NCBI RefSeq assembly: GCF_002250055.1
Contig: NZ_CP018866.1
Span: forward strand, 1,170,501 to 1,234,500
Direction of reading: 5' to 3'
From: Sutcliffiella cohnii
GTDB lineage: Bacteria > Bacillota > Bacilli > Bacillales > Bacillaceae_I
DNA: 64,000 nucleotides
Every line of letters begins with the position of its first letter. Positions within the stretch are counted from its first letter, which is position 1. This document shows, one piece after another, positions 50,918-60,881 of this stretch. Made by a program: the position numbers and the translations under genes. Below the pieces are notes generated by a model. The model had not been told where the DNA came from and did not search any database. It saw only the letters and a program-made list of their open reading frames with translations.

Positions 50918-53900
50918 TTAGCTTAACAATTCTAAAATCTCTTTCTCTGATAAAGATGAGAAGTTTGCCTCTCCTGGTTGAATGATGGCATCAACTAATT
51001 CTTTTTTCTTTTGTTGTAGCTTGTAGATTTTTTCTTCGATCGTTCCTTCTGTAATTAGACGGAAAACTTGCACTACTTTCTTTTGACCCATACGATGGGC
51101 GCGAGCGGCAGCTTGTTCTTCTACTGCTGGATTCCACCACAGGTCATATAATATCACCGTATCGGCACCGGTTAAATTTAATCCAGTCCCGCCAGCTTTT
51201 AAAGAAATGAGAAAAACATTTCGTTCGCCGTTATTAAAAGCATTCGCCATCTCCACTCTATCCTTTGATGGAGTTGATCCATCTAAGTAGAAAGAGTCTA
51301 TTTCATTACGATCTAGCTCAGTCTTAATAATTTGTAGCATACTAGAAAATTGAGAGAATAAAAGAATTCTTTGTCCGTTTTCAATCGAATTCTGGACCAT
51401 CTCCATTAACTGAGATAATTTACTAGAGTCTCCTTCATAGTTTTCTAAAAATAATGAAGGGTGACAGCAAATTTGGCGTAGTCTTGTTAACCCAGCAAGT
51501 ATTTTCATCCTGCTTTTTTGAAATCCTTCATTAGAAAGGGCGTCTTTCGTTTCGCCACGAATTTTTTCTAAATAAGCTAGGTATAGCTGTTTTTGTTCCT
51601 TCGTTAACTCAGAAAGCTGAACAGATTCTATTTTCTCTGGAAGCTCATGTAATACGTCTGTTTTTAATCGACGTAAAATAAATGGCTTTGTCAACATGGC
51701 AATTTTTTCGTGATCTAACGATTGGAACTTTTTCTTTGTTGGGAAAAAGCCAGGTAAAATACAGTCAAAAATAGACCATAGCTCGTTCAATGAGTTTTCA
51801 ATAGGTGTTCCACTTAAAGCAAACTTCTTAGCAGCTTGTAGCGATTTAATTGTTTTAGCTATTTTCGTCGTATCGTTTTTTATCGCTTGCGCTTCATCTA
51901 ATAATAGAATGGAAAATTCTCTTGCATTCCATTCATTGCTATCTTGTCTAATTAAAGGATAGCTTGTAATATATACGTCGATATCTTTGTCGGAAGTGAA
52001 TGTTTCCTTTCTTTCTGCCTTTGTGCCAGAGACGACTGCTATTTTTAAAGACGGAGCAAATCTTTCTAATTCATACTTCCAGTTATACACTAATGAGCTA
52101 GGTGTAACGACTAATGCAGGTTGACTGTCTGGGTTTTCTAATCGTTCTGCGAGTAAGTATGTAATACTTTGCAGTGTTTTACCAAGTCCCATATCATCAG
52201 CTAAAATGCCTCCAAATCCAAATGTACTTAATGTTTTCAACCATTTGTAACCAACCAGCTGATAATCCCTTAACTCCGCTTGTAAAGAGTGGGGAACAGT
52301 GATGGTGAGGCTTTCTGGATTCTTCAATTGTTGAACAAGTTGTTGAAAAGCCTCATTGTACGTTTTCTGATCCACTGTTTTTTCTGTTAATAAGCTTTCC
52401 ACTTGCATTGCTCGGTAGGATGGGACCGAAAGTTTGTTATCGGATATTTTTCCAAGGTCACCTAACTTCTCATATATTTCTTCTAGTTCCGATAGACCTT
52501 CATTTAATTGGATAAAAGAGCCATTAGACAAACGGTGGTAACGTTTCTTTTCTTTAATGGATGCCATCACATGTTTTACATCATTTGGCTCAATTCCTGA
52601 TAACTCAAATTCAATATCTAGCAAACTTTCATTCTCTTTAAATTGAACATCAAAAGAGAAATCAATTTTTGGCTGATAAATGATTGATTTCACTCTGTCC
52701 GTTAAATACACAGTCGCAAACTGTTCATATTTAGGTAGTGTGGAGAAAAGAAAATGGTATATGTGATCATCTTTAGAAATGAAAATGTCCTCTCCATCTG
52801 TAGCTAGCTTTGATTGATTTAAAGCTTCAATTAGTAACCTTTCTTTTTCCAAGTCTCGAACAATTTTTTGCCCATTCACTTCAATAGAATTATCTTTTAT
52901 TTCAAACGGGTCAAAAATGTGTTCTCCGTAGTGTAATTCACACTTAAACAATAAATAGTCTTCTTCATAATCGAGAAAAATTTTAATTTCTAATGGGGTT
53001 TGTAATAATTGATTCGTAATAGAGTCCTCAACAACTACTTCACCAATTTTTTTTAAGCTTGGTACAACGTGTGCAAAAAATTTATCCAAGTTAGCTTTGT
53101 TTATCGGAACGAAATCATTATTATGACGATTCAACAATTGAAATAACTGATTAACAATTTGCTCCGTTTCCTTATTTAATGGGTAAAATTCGTTATCTAT
53201 TACAATAAGCTTATATTCAGAAAGATAGTCATATATAGAAATTGGACGGATATCTAATGATACTTCGTCATTTACTATTTTTATAGGAAAATAAAAAGGC
53301 TTTTTCTCTTCCTCCAAAACGGTGTTCGTATATTTTTTGCCGTTATTTAGAAATTGGAAATCACAATTTTGAAGTAAGATTAATAACCGTTGTAAAAAGC
53401 TAGGTGGTATTTTTATTTCTTTATTATTAGAAGTAGAAACATAGTGGTTATTATTTTCCCTAATAAATTCTTCGCTTTTCCATATATCACATAACAAATC
53501 CATTACAGGCTGATCTTCGTTAGAAAATACATGTTTACTCGGATCATACGTAAAGAAATTTGTGAAAGAAAGCTCTTCGTTATCGTTAATGGATTGTAAA
53601 AATTCTGTTATGTCTTTTACGACATATAACCGGTCTTCCCCAACTTTAATAGATATAGAGAAATACTCACGACTCCATCGGGAAGGATGCAGTTTTAAAT
53701 GAAATTGTATTTTTAAAGGAGTACTGTTCTCCTCGTTTAGTATGTTTTCATTAAATAGGGCAAGTGGTGATAACGCAGAAATCATATTTTCACTTATATT
53801 AAAATTAGTTGAAGCGTTTATTTCTTTTTGGTTAATGTGGTTCTCTTCTACTAAGTCCTCAATTTCAAATAAAGTAGCGGCAATATGTTTGCACTCTTCA

Positions 53901-54115
53901 TATTTCTCAAAGGCTTTACAAGTGCAAGAAAAGTCACCATAAGTTGTGATGGTAACGTGATAATTTGAGCTACCAGCCACACTAGCCACCCATGAGTTTA
54001 TTTCTCCTACAAATTCAAGTTTGTACACATTATTGTTATAATAATACCCGAGTCCACGGTCATAAGTAGAAGGGGAAAAAGAATCTAACAAATCATCGAT
54101 AAGATTTATATTCAT
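50918..54115 (-). CDS. SNF2-family helicase with SWIM zinc finger (YwqA-like)
   Basis: The 1065-residue protein starts with a SWIM domain (Cys 64, Cys 66, Cys 75, His 77: SCTCKAFEKYEECKH). A long bacterial SNF2-associated region (about 130-600) follows, then two RecA-like lobes. Helicase motifs are DDMGLGKT (I), LLDEAQAIKN (II), SGTPIENS (III) and ARAHRMGQKK (VI). SNF2 ATPases translocate on double-stranded DNA and remodel bound proteins; B. subtilis YwqA is the nearest layout I know. ATG 54115 follows GGAAAGGAATATCGTT; a longer in-frame ATG at 54199 lacks a site. Confidence 0.93.
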   Translation of the reverse strand: MNINLIDDLLDSFSPSTYDRGLGYYYNNNVYKLEFVGEINSWVASVAGSSNYHVTITTYGDFSCTCKAFEKYEECKHIAATLFEIEDLVEENHINQKEINASTNFNISENMISALSPLALFNENILNEENSTPLKIQFHLKLHPSRWSREYFSISIKVGEDRLYVVKDITEFLQSINDNEELSFTNFFTYDPSKHVFSNEDQPVMDLLCDIWKSEEFIRENNNHYVSTSNNKEIKIPPSFLQRLLILLQNCDFQFLNNGKKYTNTVLEEEKKPFYFPIKIVNDEVSLDIRPISIYDYLSEYKLIVIDNEFYPLNKETEQIVNQLFQLLNRHNNDFVPINKANLDKFFAHVVPSLKKIGEVVVEDSITNQLLQTPLEIKIFLDYEEDYLLFKCELHYGEHIFDPFEIKDNSIEVNGQKIVRDLEKERLLIEALNQSKLATDGEDIFISKDDHIYHFLFSTLPKYEQFATVYLTDRVKSIIYQPKIDFSFDVQFKENESLLDIEFELSGIEPNDVKHVMASIKEKKRYHRLSNGSFIQLNEGLSELEEIYEKLGDLGKISDNKLSVPSYRAMQVESLLTEKTVDQKTYNEAFQQLVQQLKNPESLTITVPHSLQAELRDYQLVGYKWLKTLSTFGFGGILADDMGLGKTLQSITYLLAERLENPDSQPALVVTPSSLVYNWKYELERFAPSLKIAVVSGTKAERKETFTSDKDIDVYITSYPLIRQDSNEWNAREFSILLLDEAQAIKNDTTKIAKTIKSLQAAKKFALSGTPIENSLNELWSIFDCILPGFFPTKKKFQSLDHEKIAMLTKPFILRRLKTDVLHELPEKIESVQLSELTKEQKQLYLAYLEKIRGETKDALSNEGFQKSRMKILAGLTRLRQICCHPSLFLENYEGDSSKLSQLMEMVQNSIENGQRILLFSQFSSMLQIIKTELDRNEIDSFYLDGSTPSKDRVEMANAFNNGERNVFLISLKAGGTGLNLTGADTVILYDLWWNPAVEEQAAARAHRMGQKKVVQVFRLITEGTIEEKIYKLQQKKKELVDAIIQPGEANFSSLSEKEILELLS

Positions 54116-54257
54116 AACGATATTCCTTTCCAATTTTATCACTTTTACTATTGTACAATTTTGGCGATAATGGGACAAGGGGAAAGCTTTCATGCTCATA
54201 CTTTTTATGTAACTAAAGGGATTTAGAGAAAATTTTTAAAAAATGGTGGTGTTTTAA

Positions 54258-54734
54258 ATGAAAAATGCAATAAGTCTAAGAGAACTAGTAGAGGAAATGG
54301 ATACTCAATCAGAGGATGATAAATCTTTTATTAATAGAGAAACTGGTAAAATTATAATAATTGAAACTAGTATTTTGAGGAGGATAGAAGAGGAAGAAAT
54401 AGAAGCTGAAACGAACGTAGGTGGGGAAAGCCTCTATATAGAAGCATTAGATATAATAGAAAACGATGAAAAATACGAAGTAATCCCTTCACAATGGGAC
54501 ATAAATGAATACGAGATGATGGAGGATTTTATTTCGAGTATGGAAAGTCCTAAAGTTCGTGATAGGCTCTACGGTGTCATAAAAGGCAAGGGCGCTTTTA
54601 GAAGATTTAAAGATATGATAATAAAATTAGACGTGGAGCAACAATGGTATCTATATAAAGACCAAAGGCTAAAGGAAATCGCGATCAAGTTTTGTGAGAT
54701 GTACGATATTAACTATATAGACGATATGAAATAA
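54258..54734 (+). CDS. UPF0158 family protein
   Basis: The 158-residue acidic protein has the UPF0158 pattern: an N-terminal Asp/Glu-rich part and the conserved GKGAFRRFKDMI block with WYLYKDQRLKEIAIKFCE near the C-terminus. No function is established for the family. GGTGGTG precedes ATG 54258. It is divergent from the helicase gene, and the next small gene starts 18 bp downstream, suggesting a two-gene unit. Confidence 0.85.
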   Translation: MKNAISLRELVEEMDTQSEDDKSFINRETGKIIIIETSILRRIEEEEIEAETNVGGESLYIEALDIIENDEKYEVIPSQWDINEYEMMEDFISSMESPKVRDRLYGVIKGKGAFRRFKDMIIKLDVEQQWYLYKDQRLKEIAIKFCEMYDINYIDDMK

Positions 54735-54752
54735 AGATGGGATGAGGGGATA

Positions 54753-55112
54753 ATGAATCGACAACAATTGTTAACAAAAATGAAAAAAGTAATAAATACA
54801 CAATGTCATAAAAATAATTATGTTTCTTTTACTGAAGTGTTATTAGGGATGGGAAAATTAGCAAACGAAGATTATGAAAGTTGGTGTACGGGAAAAGTTT
54901 ATTACTTGGAAAGGCTAGTAAAGGGGAATTTAGGACAGTTAAATTATTTGCTTAAAGAATACCATAAGCATTGCTTACAATTAGGTTGGAATCCATCCAT
55001 TACGATTTATAAAAAATGGGGTAAAGGCCACAAACCGACACTTCGATTTAGTAAATCAGGGTTAGACCATATAGAGAAAGCATATTCAACGCATTACGTT
55101 AAAAAAGAATGA
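54753..55112 (+). CDS. Hypothetical protein
   Basis: The 119-residue basic protein is probably helical, with the blocks SWCTGKVYYLERLVKGNL and KWGKGHKPTLRFSKSG. Similar small proteins are, I believe, widespread in bacteria without assigned function. GATGAGGGGATA precedes ATG 54753. It follows the UPF0158 gene closely and is likely co-transcribed. Confidence 0.7.
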   Translation: MNRQQLLTKMKKVINTQCHKNNYVSFTEVLLGMGKLANEDYESWCTGKVYYLERLVKGNLGQLNYLLKEYHKHCLQLGWNPSITIYKKWGKGHKPTLRFSKSGLDHIEKAYSTHYVKKE

Positions 55113-55611
55113 TGAACGAAAGCTTCTTGCTGATTTTAGTTATGAGTTAAAAGAAGTAGGATGGTGCATTCATTTCCAGTTTAATACATAATTCTTTGAT
55201 CTTTAAATACTAACCATTGCAGTATGGAAGATTAATACTGATAAAAAGGTAAATAATAAGAATAAGGAAGAGAAAAAAACGGAAGAATGTAAAGGGTGGT
55301 ATTGAATTAAAAGAATATGTTCCTGCATAATGCATGTATATGTAGGTTATACAAGAGTAGGCGTCCTTTTTAGTATAACGTATTAAGAATTGGATGAGTT
55401 TTGATGAAAAATAAATGCGCAATATCCATTTATTGGTAGGACGCGGGACCTGTCCCTCTGTCCACAATTGATAAAAGAGAAAAGTAATTGATAAAGTTTA
55501 TTAGTTGAGCTGTCTTATTTTATGAAGGAAATGGAAAAAAGGAGCTATACGGGTACGAAGAAATTTAATTATGACGAATTTTAAACAATTGAAAACATTT
55601 AGGTTTAACGG
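55113..55611. other. 500-bp gap without recognisable gene
   Basis: The stretch is AT-rich. Apart from a dispersed repeat at 55448-55467 I see no coding frame with a ribosome binding site, no clear terminator and no known RNA. Confidence 0.5.
55448..55467. repeat. Dispersed GGACCTGTCCC-type repeat, copy 1
   Basis: ACCTGTCCCTCTGTCCACAA matches, in inverted orientation, 57926-57945 with one difference in 20. Both copies lie between genes, one on each side of ahpCF. Confidence 0.55.
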
Positions 55612-55665
55612 TTGACAAGAAGTTATCTTTATATAACAATAGATGTTGTATTAGAATTATTATTA
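55612..55665 (+). promoter_or_regulatory. ahpCF promoter with PerR-like box
   Basis: TTGACA (55612-55617) and AACAAT (55635-55640) at 17-bp spacing are followed by TTAGAATTATTATTA (55651-55665), which matches the PerR box TTATAATNATTATAA with two mismatches. In B. subtilis PerR represses ahpCF until peroxide oxidises it. Confidence 0.6.
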
Positions 55666-55753
55666 TTAACGTCTGTTTATTATATACTAACGTTGATTAA
55701 TAATTCTACAGTATATACTTAAATATTTAAAAGTATTAGGAGGAAGATTTATT

Positions 55754-56317
55754 ATGTCATTAATAGGAAAAGAAGTACTACCATTTACAGCACAAGCGTA
55801 CCACAACGGTGATTTTGTAACAGTTTCAGATGAAAACTTAAAAGGTCAATGGAGCATTTTCTGCTTCTACCCAGCTGACTTTACTTTCGTATGCCCAACT
55901 GAGCTAGAAGATCTTCAAAATCAATATGCAGAGTTAAAATCTCTTGGAGTTGAAGTATATTCTGTATCTACTGACACTCACTTTACACATAAAGCATGGC
56001 ATGATCATTCAGAAACAATTAACAAAATTGAGTATGTTATGATTGGTGACCCATCTCAAAAAATCTCTCGTAACTTCGAAGTTTTAAACGAAGAAGAAGG
56101 TCTTGCAGATCGTGGAACTTTCATCATCGATCCAGACGGTGTTATTCAAACTGTTGAAATCAATGCTGGCGGTATTGGTCGTGACGCAAGTACTCTAGTT
56201 AACAAAGTTAAGGCTGCACAATATGTTCGTAACAACCCAGGTGAAGTTTGCCCAGCTAAATGGCAAGAAGGATCTGAAACTCTAACTCCAAGCCTTGATC
56301 TTGTTGGAAAGATTTAA
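55754..56317 (+). CDS. ahpC: Alkyl hydroperoxide reductase peroxiredoxin subunit
   Basis: This 187-residue typical 2-Cys peroxiredoxin reduces hydrogen peroxide and organic peroxides. The peroxidatic Cys 47 is in DFTFVCPTE and the resolving Cys 166 in GEVCPAKW. AhpF, encoded 12 bp downstream, re-reduces it. TAGGAGGAAG precedes ATG 55754. The start-site region carries a PerR-like box. Confidence 0.97.
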   Translation: MSLIGKEVLPFTAQAYHNGDFVTVSDENLKGQWSIFCFYPADFTFVCPTELEDLQNQYAELKSLGVEVYSVSTDTHFTHKAWHDHSETINKIEYVMIGDPSQKISRNFEVLNEEEGLADRGTFIIDPDGVIQTVEINAGGIGRDASTLVNKVKAAQYVRNNPGEVCPAKWQEGSETLTPSLDLVGKI

Positions 56318-56329
56318 GGAGTGTAATCC

Positions 56330-57859
56330 ATGATGCTTGATGCAAATATAAAAGCACAATTAGCTCAATATCTACCGTTGATGGAGGGCGATGTGCTACT
56401 AAAAGTTAGCGCAGGAGATGATGAAGTTTCCCGCAACATGCTAGCTCTAGTGGATGAATTAGCTACAATGTCATCCCGCATTAAAGTGGAGAGAGCAGAA
56501 CTTGAGAGAACACCAAGCTTTAGCGTAAATCGTGTAGGCGAAAACACAGGTATAACTTTTGCAGGAGTACCACTAGGACATGAATTTACTTCATTAGTTT
56601 TAGCTCTACTTCAAGTGAGTGGACGAGCTCCGAAAGTAGACCAAAAAGTGATTGATCAAGTGAAAAACATTAAGGGTGAATATCGCTTTGAATCTTACGT
56701 TAGTTTAAGTTGTCATAACTGTCCTGATGTTGTTCAAGCCCTGAACGTAATGAGCGTTTTGAACCCTAACATTTCACATACAATGATTGATGGTGCAGCT
56801 TTTAAAGCGGAAGTAGAAAGCAAAAACATTTTGGCCGTGCCAACAGTTTTCCTTAATGGAGAAGAGTTCGGTGGCGGTCGTATGTCATTAGAAGAAATTC
56901 TTGCTAAAATGGGGAACACTCCAGACGCTTCTGAGTTTGAAAATAAAGAACCATTCGATGTACTTGTTGTTGGTGGTGGACCTGCTGGAGCAAGTGCGGC
57001 TATCTATTCAGCACGTAAAGGTATTCGAACTGGTATCGTTGCAGAACGTTTTGGTGGTCAAATTATGGACACGCTAAGCATCGAAAACTTTATTAGTGTA
57101 AAAGCTACAGAAGGACCTAAACTTGCGGCTAGTCTTGAAGAACATGTAAAAGAGTACGACATAGATGTAATGAATTTACAACGTGCAAAACGTTTAGAGA
57201 AGAAAGACTTAATTGAAGTTGAACTCGAAAACGGCGCGGTTCTAAAGAGTAAAAGTGTTATCATTTCAACAGGTGCTCGCTGGCGTAATGTCGGAGTACC
57301 AGGTGAGGCTGAATTCAAGAATAAAGGTGTAGCGTATTGTCCTCACTGTGATGGTCCTTTATTTGCTGGTAAAGACGTAGCGGTTATCGGTGGTGGTAAC
57401 TCTGGTGTTGAGGCAGCAATCGACCTTGCAGGAATTACGAATCACGTTACCGTTCTTGAATTTAATTCCGAGCTAAAGGCAGACTCTGTATTACAAGATC
57501 GTCTTCATTCTCTACCAAATGTTACGGTTATCACAAATGCTCAAACACAAGAAATTACGGGAACAGATAAAGTTAACGGAATTACTTACGTTGAGCGTGA
57601 AACAGGCGACGTTAAACATATTGAATTAGCAGGCGTTTTCGTTCAAATCGGTCTCGTACCTAATACAGACTGGTTAGCGGAAACGGTTGAACGCACTAGA
57701 ATTGGTGAAATCGTTGTAGACAATCATGGTGCAACGAACATCCCAGGCGTATTTGCTGCAGGAGACTGTACAAATACCCCGTATAAACAAATCATTATCT
57801 CAATGGGGTCAGGAGCAAGTGCGGCACTAGGTGCATTTGACTACTTAATCCGAAACTAA
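56330..57859 (+). CDS. ahpF: Alkyl hydroperoxide reductase flavoprotein subunit
   Basis: The 509-residue NADH-dependent FAD enzyme passes electrons to AhpC. An N-terminal double thioredoxin-fold domain carries the CHNC disulfide (Cys 128, Cys 131). A thioredoxin-reductase-like part follows, with FAD motif [12 protein letters not shown], the active CPHC pair (about 337-340) and NAD motif [26 protein letters not shown] precedes ATG 56330. It is the last gene of the operon and is followed by a strong terminator. Confidence 0.97.
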   Translation: MMLDANIKAQLAQYLPLMEGDVLLKVSAGDDEVSRNMLALVDELATMSSRIKVERAELERTPSFSVNRVGENTGITFAGVPLGHEFTSLVLALLQVSGRAPKVDQKVIDQVKNIKGEYRFESYVSLSCHNCPDVVQALNVMSVLNPNISHTMIDGAAFKAEVESKNILAVPTVFLNGEEFGGGRMSLEEILAKMGNTPDASEFENKEPFDVLVVGGGPAGASAAIYSARKGIRTGIVAERFGGQIMDTLSIENFISVKATEGPKLAASLEEHVKEYDIDVMNLQRAKRLEKKDLIEVELENGAVLKSKSVIISTGARWRNVGVPGEAEFKNKGVAYCPHCDGPLFAGKDVAVIGGGNSGVEAAIDLAGITNHVTVLEFNSELKADSVLQDRLHSLPNVTVITNAQTQEITGTDKVNGITYVERETGDVKHIELAGVFVQIGLVPNTDWLAETVERTRIGEIVVDNHGATNIPGVFAAGDCTNTPYKQIIISMGSGASAALGAFDYLIRN

Positions 57860-57883
57860 TGATACCTGTTTAAAGTTTTTTGA

Positions 57884-57928
57884 AAGTCACTTTGCTGCTA
57901 TATGCGTAGCAAAGTGATTTTCTTTTTG
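57884..57928 (+). terminator. Terminator of the ahpCF operon
   Basis: GTCACTTTGCT and AGCAAAGTGAT pair around a short loop, followed by TTTCTTTTT. Confidence 0.88.
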
Positions 57929-57945
57929 TGGACATAGGGACAGGT
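57926..57945. repeat. Dispersed GGACCTGTCCC-type repeat, copy 2
   Basis: TTGTGGACATAGGGACAGGT is the inverted counterpart of 55448-55467 (19 of 20 bases). A further short inverted piece (TCCGTGTCCACA) follows. Confidence 0.55.
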
Positions 57946-58091
57946 TCCGTGTCCACACAGTTTTTGGAAAATGACTATTGTTTTACCAGTGTAGAAAAGT
58001 AAAACGACGTGAAGTATATAATTTTATAAATGTTATAAATGGTGGAGGAAGAATCTATCCCCCTATATTTTCATCAAGGAAGTGTTCGTAA

Positions 58092-58988
58092 ATGAAAATC
58101 AATAAAGGTGTTTTGTTTGTTTTAATTGGTGCCGCATGTTTCGGTTTTACACCGGTTTTTGCTAAATTGGGATTCAGCTACGGCTACTCACTTGGACAAA
58201 TCAATATAGTTCAAATGGTAAGTTCCTTTATTTTATTATGGTCTTTTACTCTATTAAAAGGTTCTAGTTTTAAAGGGCTTAGTATAAAGAACATACCGCA
58301 AATTATGATGACAGGGTGTTTTATCGGCTTAACTAGTATTTTTTACTATGGTTCTATGCAATATTTACCGGCCTCGTTATCTATCATTCTAATGTTTCAA
58401 TTTGTTTGGATCGGTTTCCTATTAGAATGGATTTTTAGCAAAGTTAAACCTGCTCCTATTACCATTGTATCCATTATATTTATTTTAATTGGGGTATTTT
58501 TTGCTTCAAATATATTAAATGGAGAAATACAAGGACTACCTATAAAAGGATTCTTATTCGGTATTCTATCTGCATTCACTTATGCGGGATTTATTTATTT
58601 CAGTGGAAAAGTTGCTGTACAGGTTGATGCGTGGACAAGGACATCTTTAATGGCTACCGGTTCAGCGATACTAGTACTCATTGTATTTTTTAAGGACATT
58701 CCATCCATATTTCCACTTGAGGGTCACTTATTATTGACTGGAGCTGGTGTCTCGTTTTTTGGCTCCGTATTACCACCACTATTTTTTGCAGTAGGCGCAC
58801 CATTAGTTGCGGGTGGAATTGCCAATATATTAACGTCTATTGAACTACCAATCGCCATCCTCTCAGCAAGCATTATCTTATCTGAAGCAATAACCCCACT
58901 CCAGTGGTTAGGCACCGCTATCATCTTAGCAGCAATCGCTTTAAACGAACTTGGCACAAACTTTTTCAAACTTCGAAGGCATTATTAA
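58092..58988 (+). CDS. EamA/DMT family transporter
   Basis: The 298-residue protein has ten hydrophobic helices forming two EamA repeats (about 5-140 and 152-290), typical of metabolite exporters of the drug/metabolite transporter superfamily. CAAGGAAGTG precedes ATG 58092. It stands alone with its own strong terminator. The substrate is unknown. Confidence 0.9.
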   Translation: MKINKGVLFVLIGAACFGFTPVFAKLGFSYGYSLGQINIVQMVSSFILLWSFTLLKGSSFKGLSIKNIPQIMMTGCFIGLTSIFYYGSMQYLPASLSIILMFQFVWIGFLLEWIFSKVKPAPITIVSIIFILIGVFFASNILNGEIQGLPIKGFLFGILSAFTYAGFIYFSGKVAVQVDAWTRTSLMATGSAILVLIVFFKDIPSIFPLEGHLLLTGAGVSFFGSVLPPLFFAVGAPLVAGGIANILTSIELPIAILSASIILSEAITPLQWLGTAIILAAIALNELGTNFFKLRRHY

Positions 58989-58989
58989 G

Positions 58990-59037
58990 GTGTGGACGGG
59001 GGATTGATCAGATCAATCCCGCTTCCACACTTTTTTA
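58990..59037 (+). terminator. Terminator after the DMT transporter gene
   Basis: GTGTGGA and TCCACAC flank an inner GGGATTGAT/ATCAATCCC stem, followed by T6. Confidence 0.9.
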
Positions 59038-59121
59038 ATATTTTTCTATTTAAATGAAGGTCTCGCCGTTTTGGTAGCTAATATAATAGAGAAGAGCATT
59101 ATAGAAAGGATGGAGAAACTC

Positions 59122-59499
59122 ATGGATAATGTAAAAAATGCTAGTCCAATTCAAAGCAAGGTAGGCGCTATATTCATACCAGTGCGCGATGTGAAAAAGG
59201 CAAAAACGTGGTATTGTAAAATGCTTGGCATACCGGAAACAGATAAAGAAGAATTAGGGCACTTATTCGTATTACCTTTAGAAGGGGTAGATGTAATTCT
59301 GGATGAAATGCCAATGTGGAGCAATAAAGAAACATTATCAGTGTACAAAGCACCAGCGTTTATGTTTAAAACGGAGAATATTAATACCTCCTATGAATAT
59401 ATGAAAAAAATGGGTGCAGACCTAGTTACAGAAGTGCAAAACTCCCAATGGTTTGTATGTAAAGACCTTGACGGAAATCATATAATGATATGTCAATAA
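59122..59499 (+). CDS. VOC family (glyoxalase/bleomycin-resistance-like) protein
   Basis: The 125-residue single VOC domain has the family start VGAIFIPVRDVKKAKTWYCKMLG and end WFVCKDLDGNHIMICQ. The Glu/His metal positions cannot all be assigned by eye. VOC proteins include glyoxalases, dioxygenases and antibiotic-binding proteins. ATG 59122 is preferred because GGATGGAG lies 6 bases upstream; longer in-frame starts lack a site. A second VOC gene follows after about 120 bp. Confidence 0.82.
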   Translation: MDNVKNASPIQSKVGAIFIPVRDVKKAKTWYCKMLGIPETDKEELGHLFVLPLEGVDVILDEMPMWSNKETLSVYKAPAFMFKTENINTSYEYMKKMGADLVTEVQNSQWFVCKDLDGNHIMICQ

Positions 59500-59616
59500 C
59501 AACACTTTATCAAAGTTAAGATTCTACTCCATATTATAGGTTATCGTCCTAACTGGAAATGCTATGGATTAAGTCAGTTAAAGAGAAAATTTTCGTTAAA
59601 GTAGGTGGAAATTGAT

Positions 59617-60009
59617 ATGATAACAGATAGCCCAGTCAGTCTTAATATAGGTGGAGTTTTTGTAATAGTGAAAAATATGCCTCGAGCTGTACAGTGGTAT
59701 AGAGAAATTTTAGGTCTCCCGGAAGATGAAGAATTTATGAAAACGGCAACTCCTGATATGAAAACTATCTATTCTATCCCGTTAGGAAAAACTAACCTTA
59801 TTTTAGACAGTATTCATCGTGACACATTAACGCCAAGTACCAATCACCTTTTTATGTTTGACACTAAAAATATTGAAGAAACGTATGAGTATATGAAACA
59901 GAAAGATGTTAGCATCCAATCAAAAGTACAAGGGGCAGAGGATGTTAAGTTTTTTGAAGTTCTGGATAGCGAAGGAAATAAAATTATGCTCTGCGAAGAA
60001 AAGAGATAG
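59617..60009 (+). CDS. VOC family protein
   Basis: The 130-residue protein is a second VOC domain with the same pattern (GGVFVIVKNMPRAVQWYREILG and FFEVLDSEGNKIMLCEE) and is probably a diverged paralogue of the preceding gene. TAGGTGG precedes ATG 59617. Its function is unknown. Confidence 0.82.
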   Translation: MITDSPVSLNIGGVFVIVKNMPRAVQWYREILGLPEDEEFMKTATPDMKTIYSIPLGKTNLILDSIHRDTLTPSTNHLFMFDTKNIEETYEYMKQKDVSIQSKVQGAEDVKFFEVLDSEGNKIMLCEEKR

Positions 60010-60097
60010 ATTGATAGTTTTTAAAAAAATATCAAATTAGCCTATTTAATACCGGTCTACGGATTTCCATGCGTATCATTTAAGGAGGGACAATAAA

Positions 60098-60559
60098 ATG
60101 AAAGACAGACAAGTAGCGCTATTCCAGTCATTAGAAACGTATCGACAATACTTGCTAGACGACCTCGAGGACGTAACCGAAGAGATGGCAGAAATTATCC
60201 CAAAAGGCTTTAGGAATAACATTCGGTGGAACATGGGGCATACATATCTAGATCAATACTTATGGGTTTTAGCGGTTACGAGAGAAAAAGATGAAAAGAT
60301 GAAAACATTCAATAAATGGTTCGGGTTTGGAACCACCCCAGCAAATTTTACGGAAGAAACCCCTACGTTTTCACAGTTGAAAAAAATGCTAGAAAATCAA
60401 ATAGAAGACATAAAAAAGCGCTACGCACATCGACTAGAAGAAGAGTATCCGCCGACTAGTATGGAACATTATACAACGATAGAGCAAGTGCTAGTTCGAA
60501 CTGCTTTTCATGAAGGAATGCATATACAAGCGATTAATGATATAAAAAGATGTATATAA
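60098..60559 (+). CDS. DinB-like four-helix-bundle protein
   Basis: The 153-residue protein has the DinB/YfiT pattern: His in RWNMGHTYLDQYLW (about residue 49) and the C-terminal FHEGMHIQAI, giving three metal-binding His. Some members are thiol transferases dependent on bacillithiol; the function here is not predictable. AAGGAGGGACAATAAA precedes ATG 60098. Confidence 0.85.
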   Translation: MKDRQVALFQSLETYRQYLLDDLEDVTEEMAEIIPKGFRNNIRWNMGHTYLDQYLWVLAVTREKDEKMKTFNKWFGFGTTPANFTEETPTFSQLKKMLENQIEDIKKRYAHRLEEEYPPTSMEHYTTIEQVLVRTAFHEGMHIQAINDIKRCI

Positions 60560-60881
60560 AAATGTTGATGCGGATAACTGATGAAGCTTTTAATTATGTA
60601 TATGGATGGCGAACTTCAAACGTGTGCTGTTGAATAAAAGATTAAGGAATCTATAGCAGTGCAATATAAAAAACATCATGAAACAACGAAAGAAGAAGGT
60701 AGATAGAAAATTCTTAATATAAAAAAGAAAAATTTTTATATAACATAGGGAGCAGGTATTATGTTTTGCTCCCTGTATTTTAGAATAAAATAATTTATTG
60801 AAAAAAGGAAAATACAAACTCTTGTTTAATTGTATTTCGGAAATATAGAAAATAATAAATATCATGTGTTCGTGTTAACTC
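60560..60881. other. 320-bp gap with one hairpin
   Basis: The gap is AT-rich. GGGAGCA and TGCTCCC (about 60748-60775) form a hairpin followed by TGTATTTT, a possible terminator for the DinB gene. Nothing else stands out. Confidence 0.45.

Noticed and set aside
55113..55753. Protein-coding gene in the gap before ahpC
   Set aside because: An 85-codon minus-strand frame exists (55210-55467) but it is Ile/Phe/Tyr-rich, has no ribosome binding site and includes the dispersed repeat.
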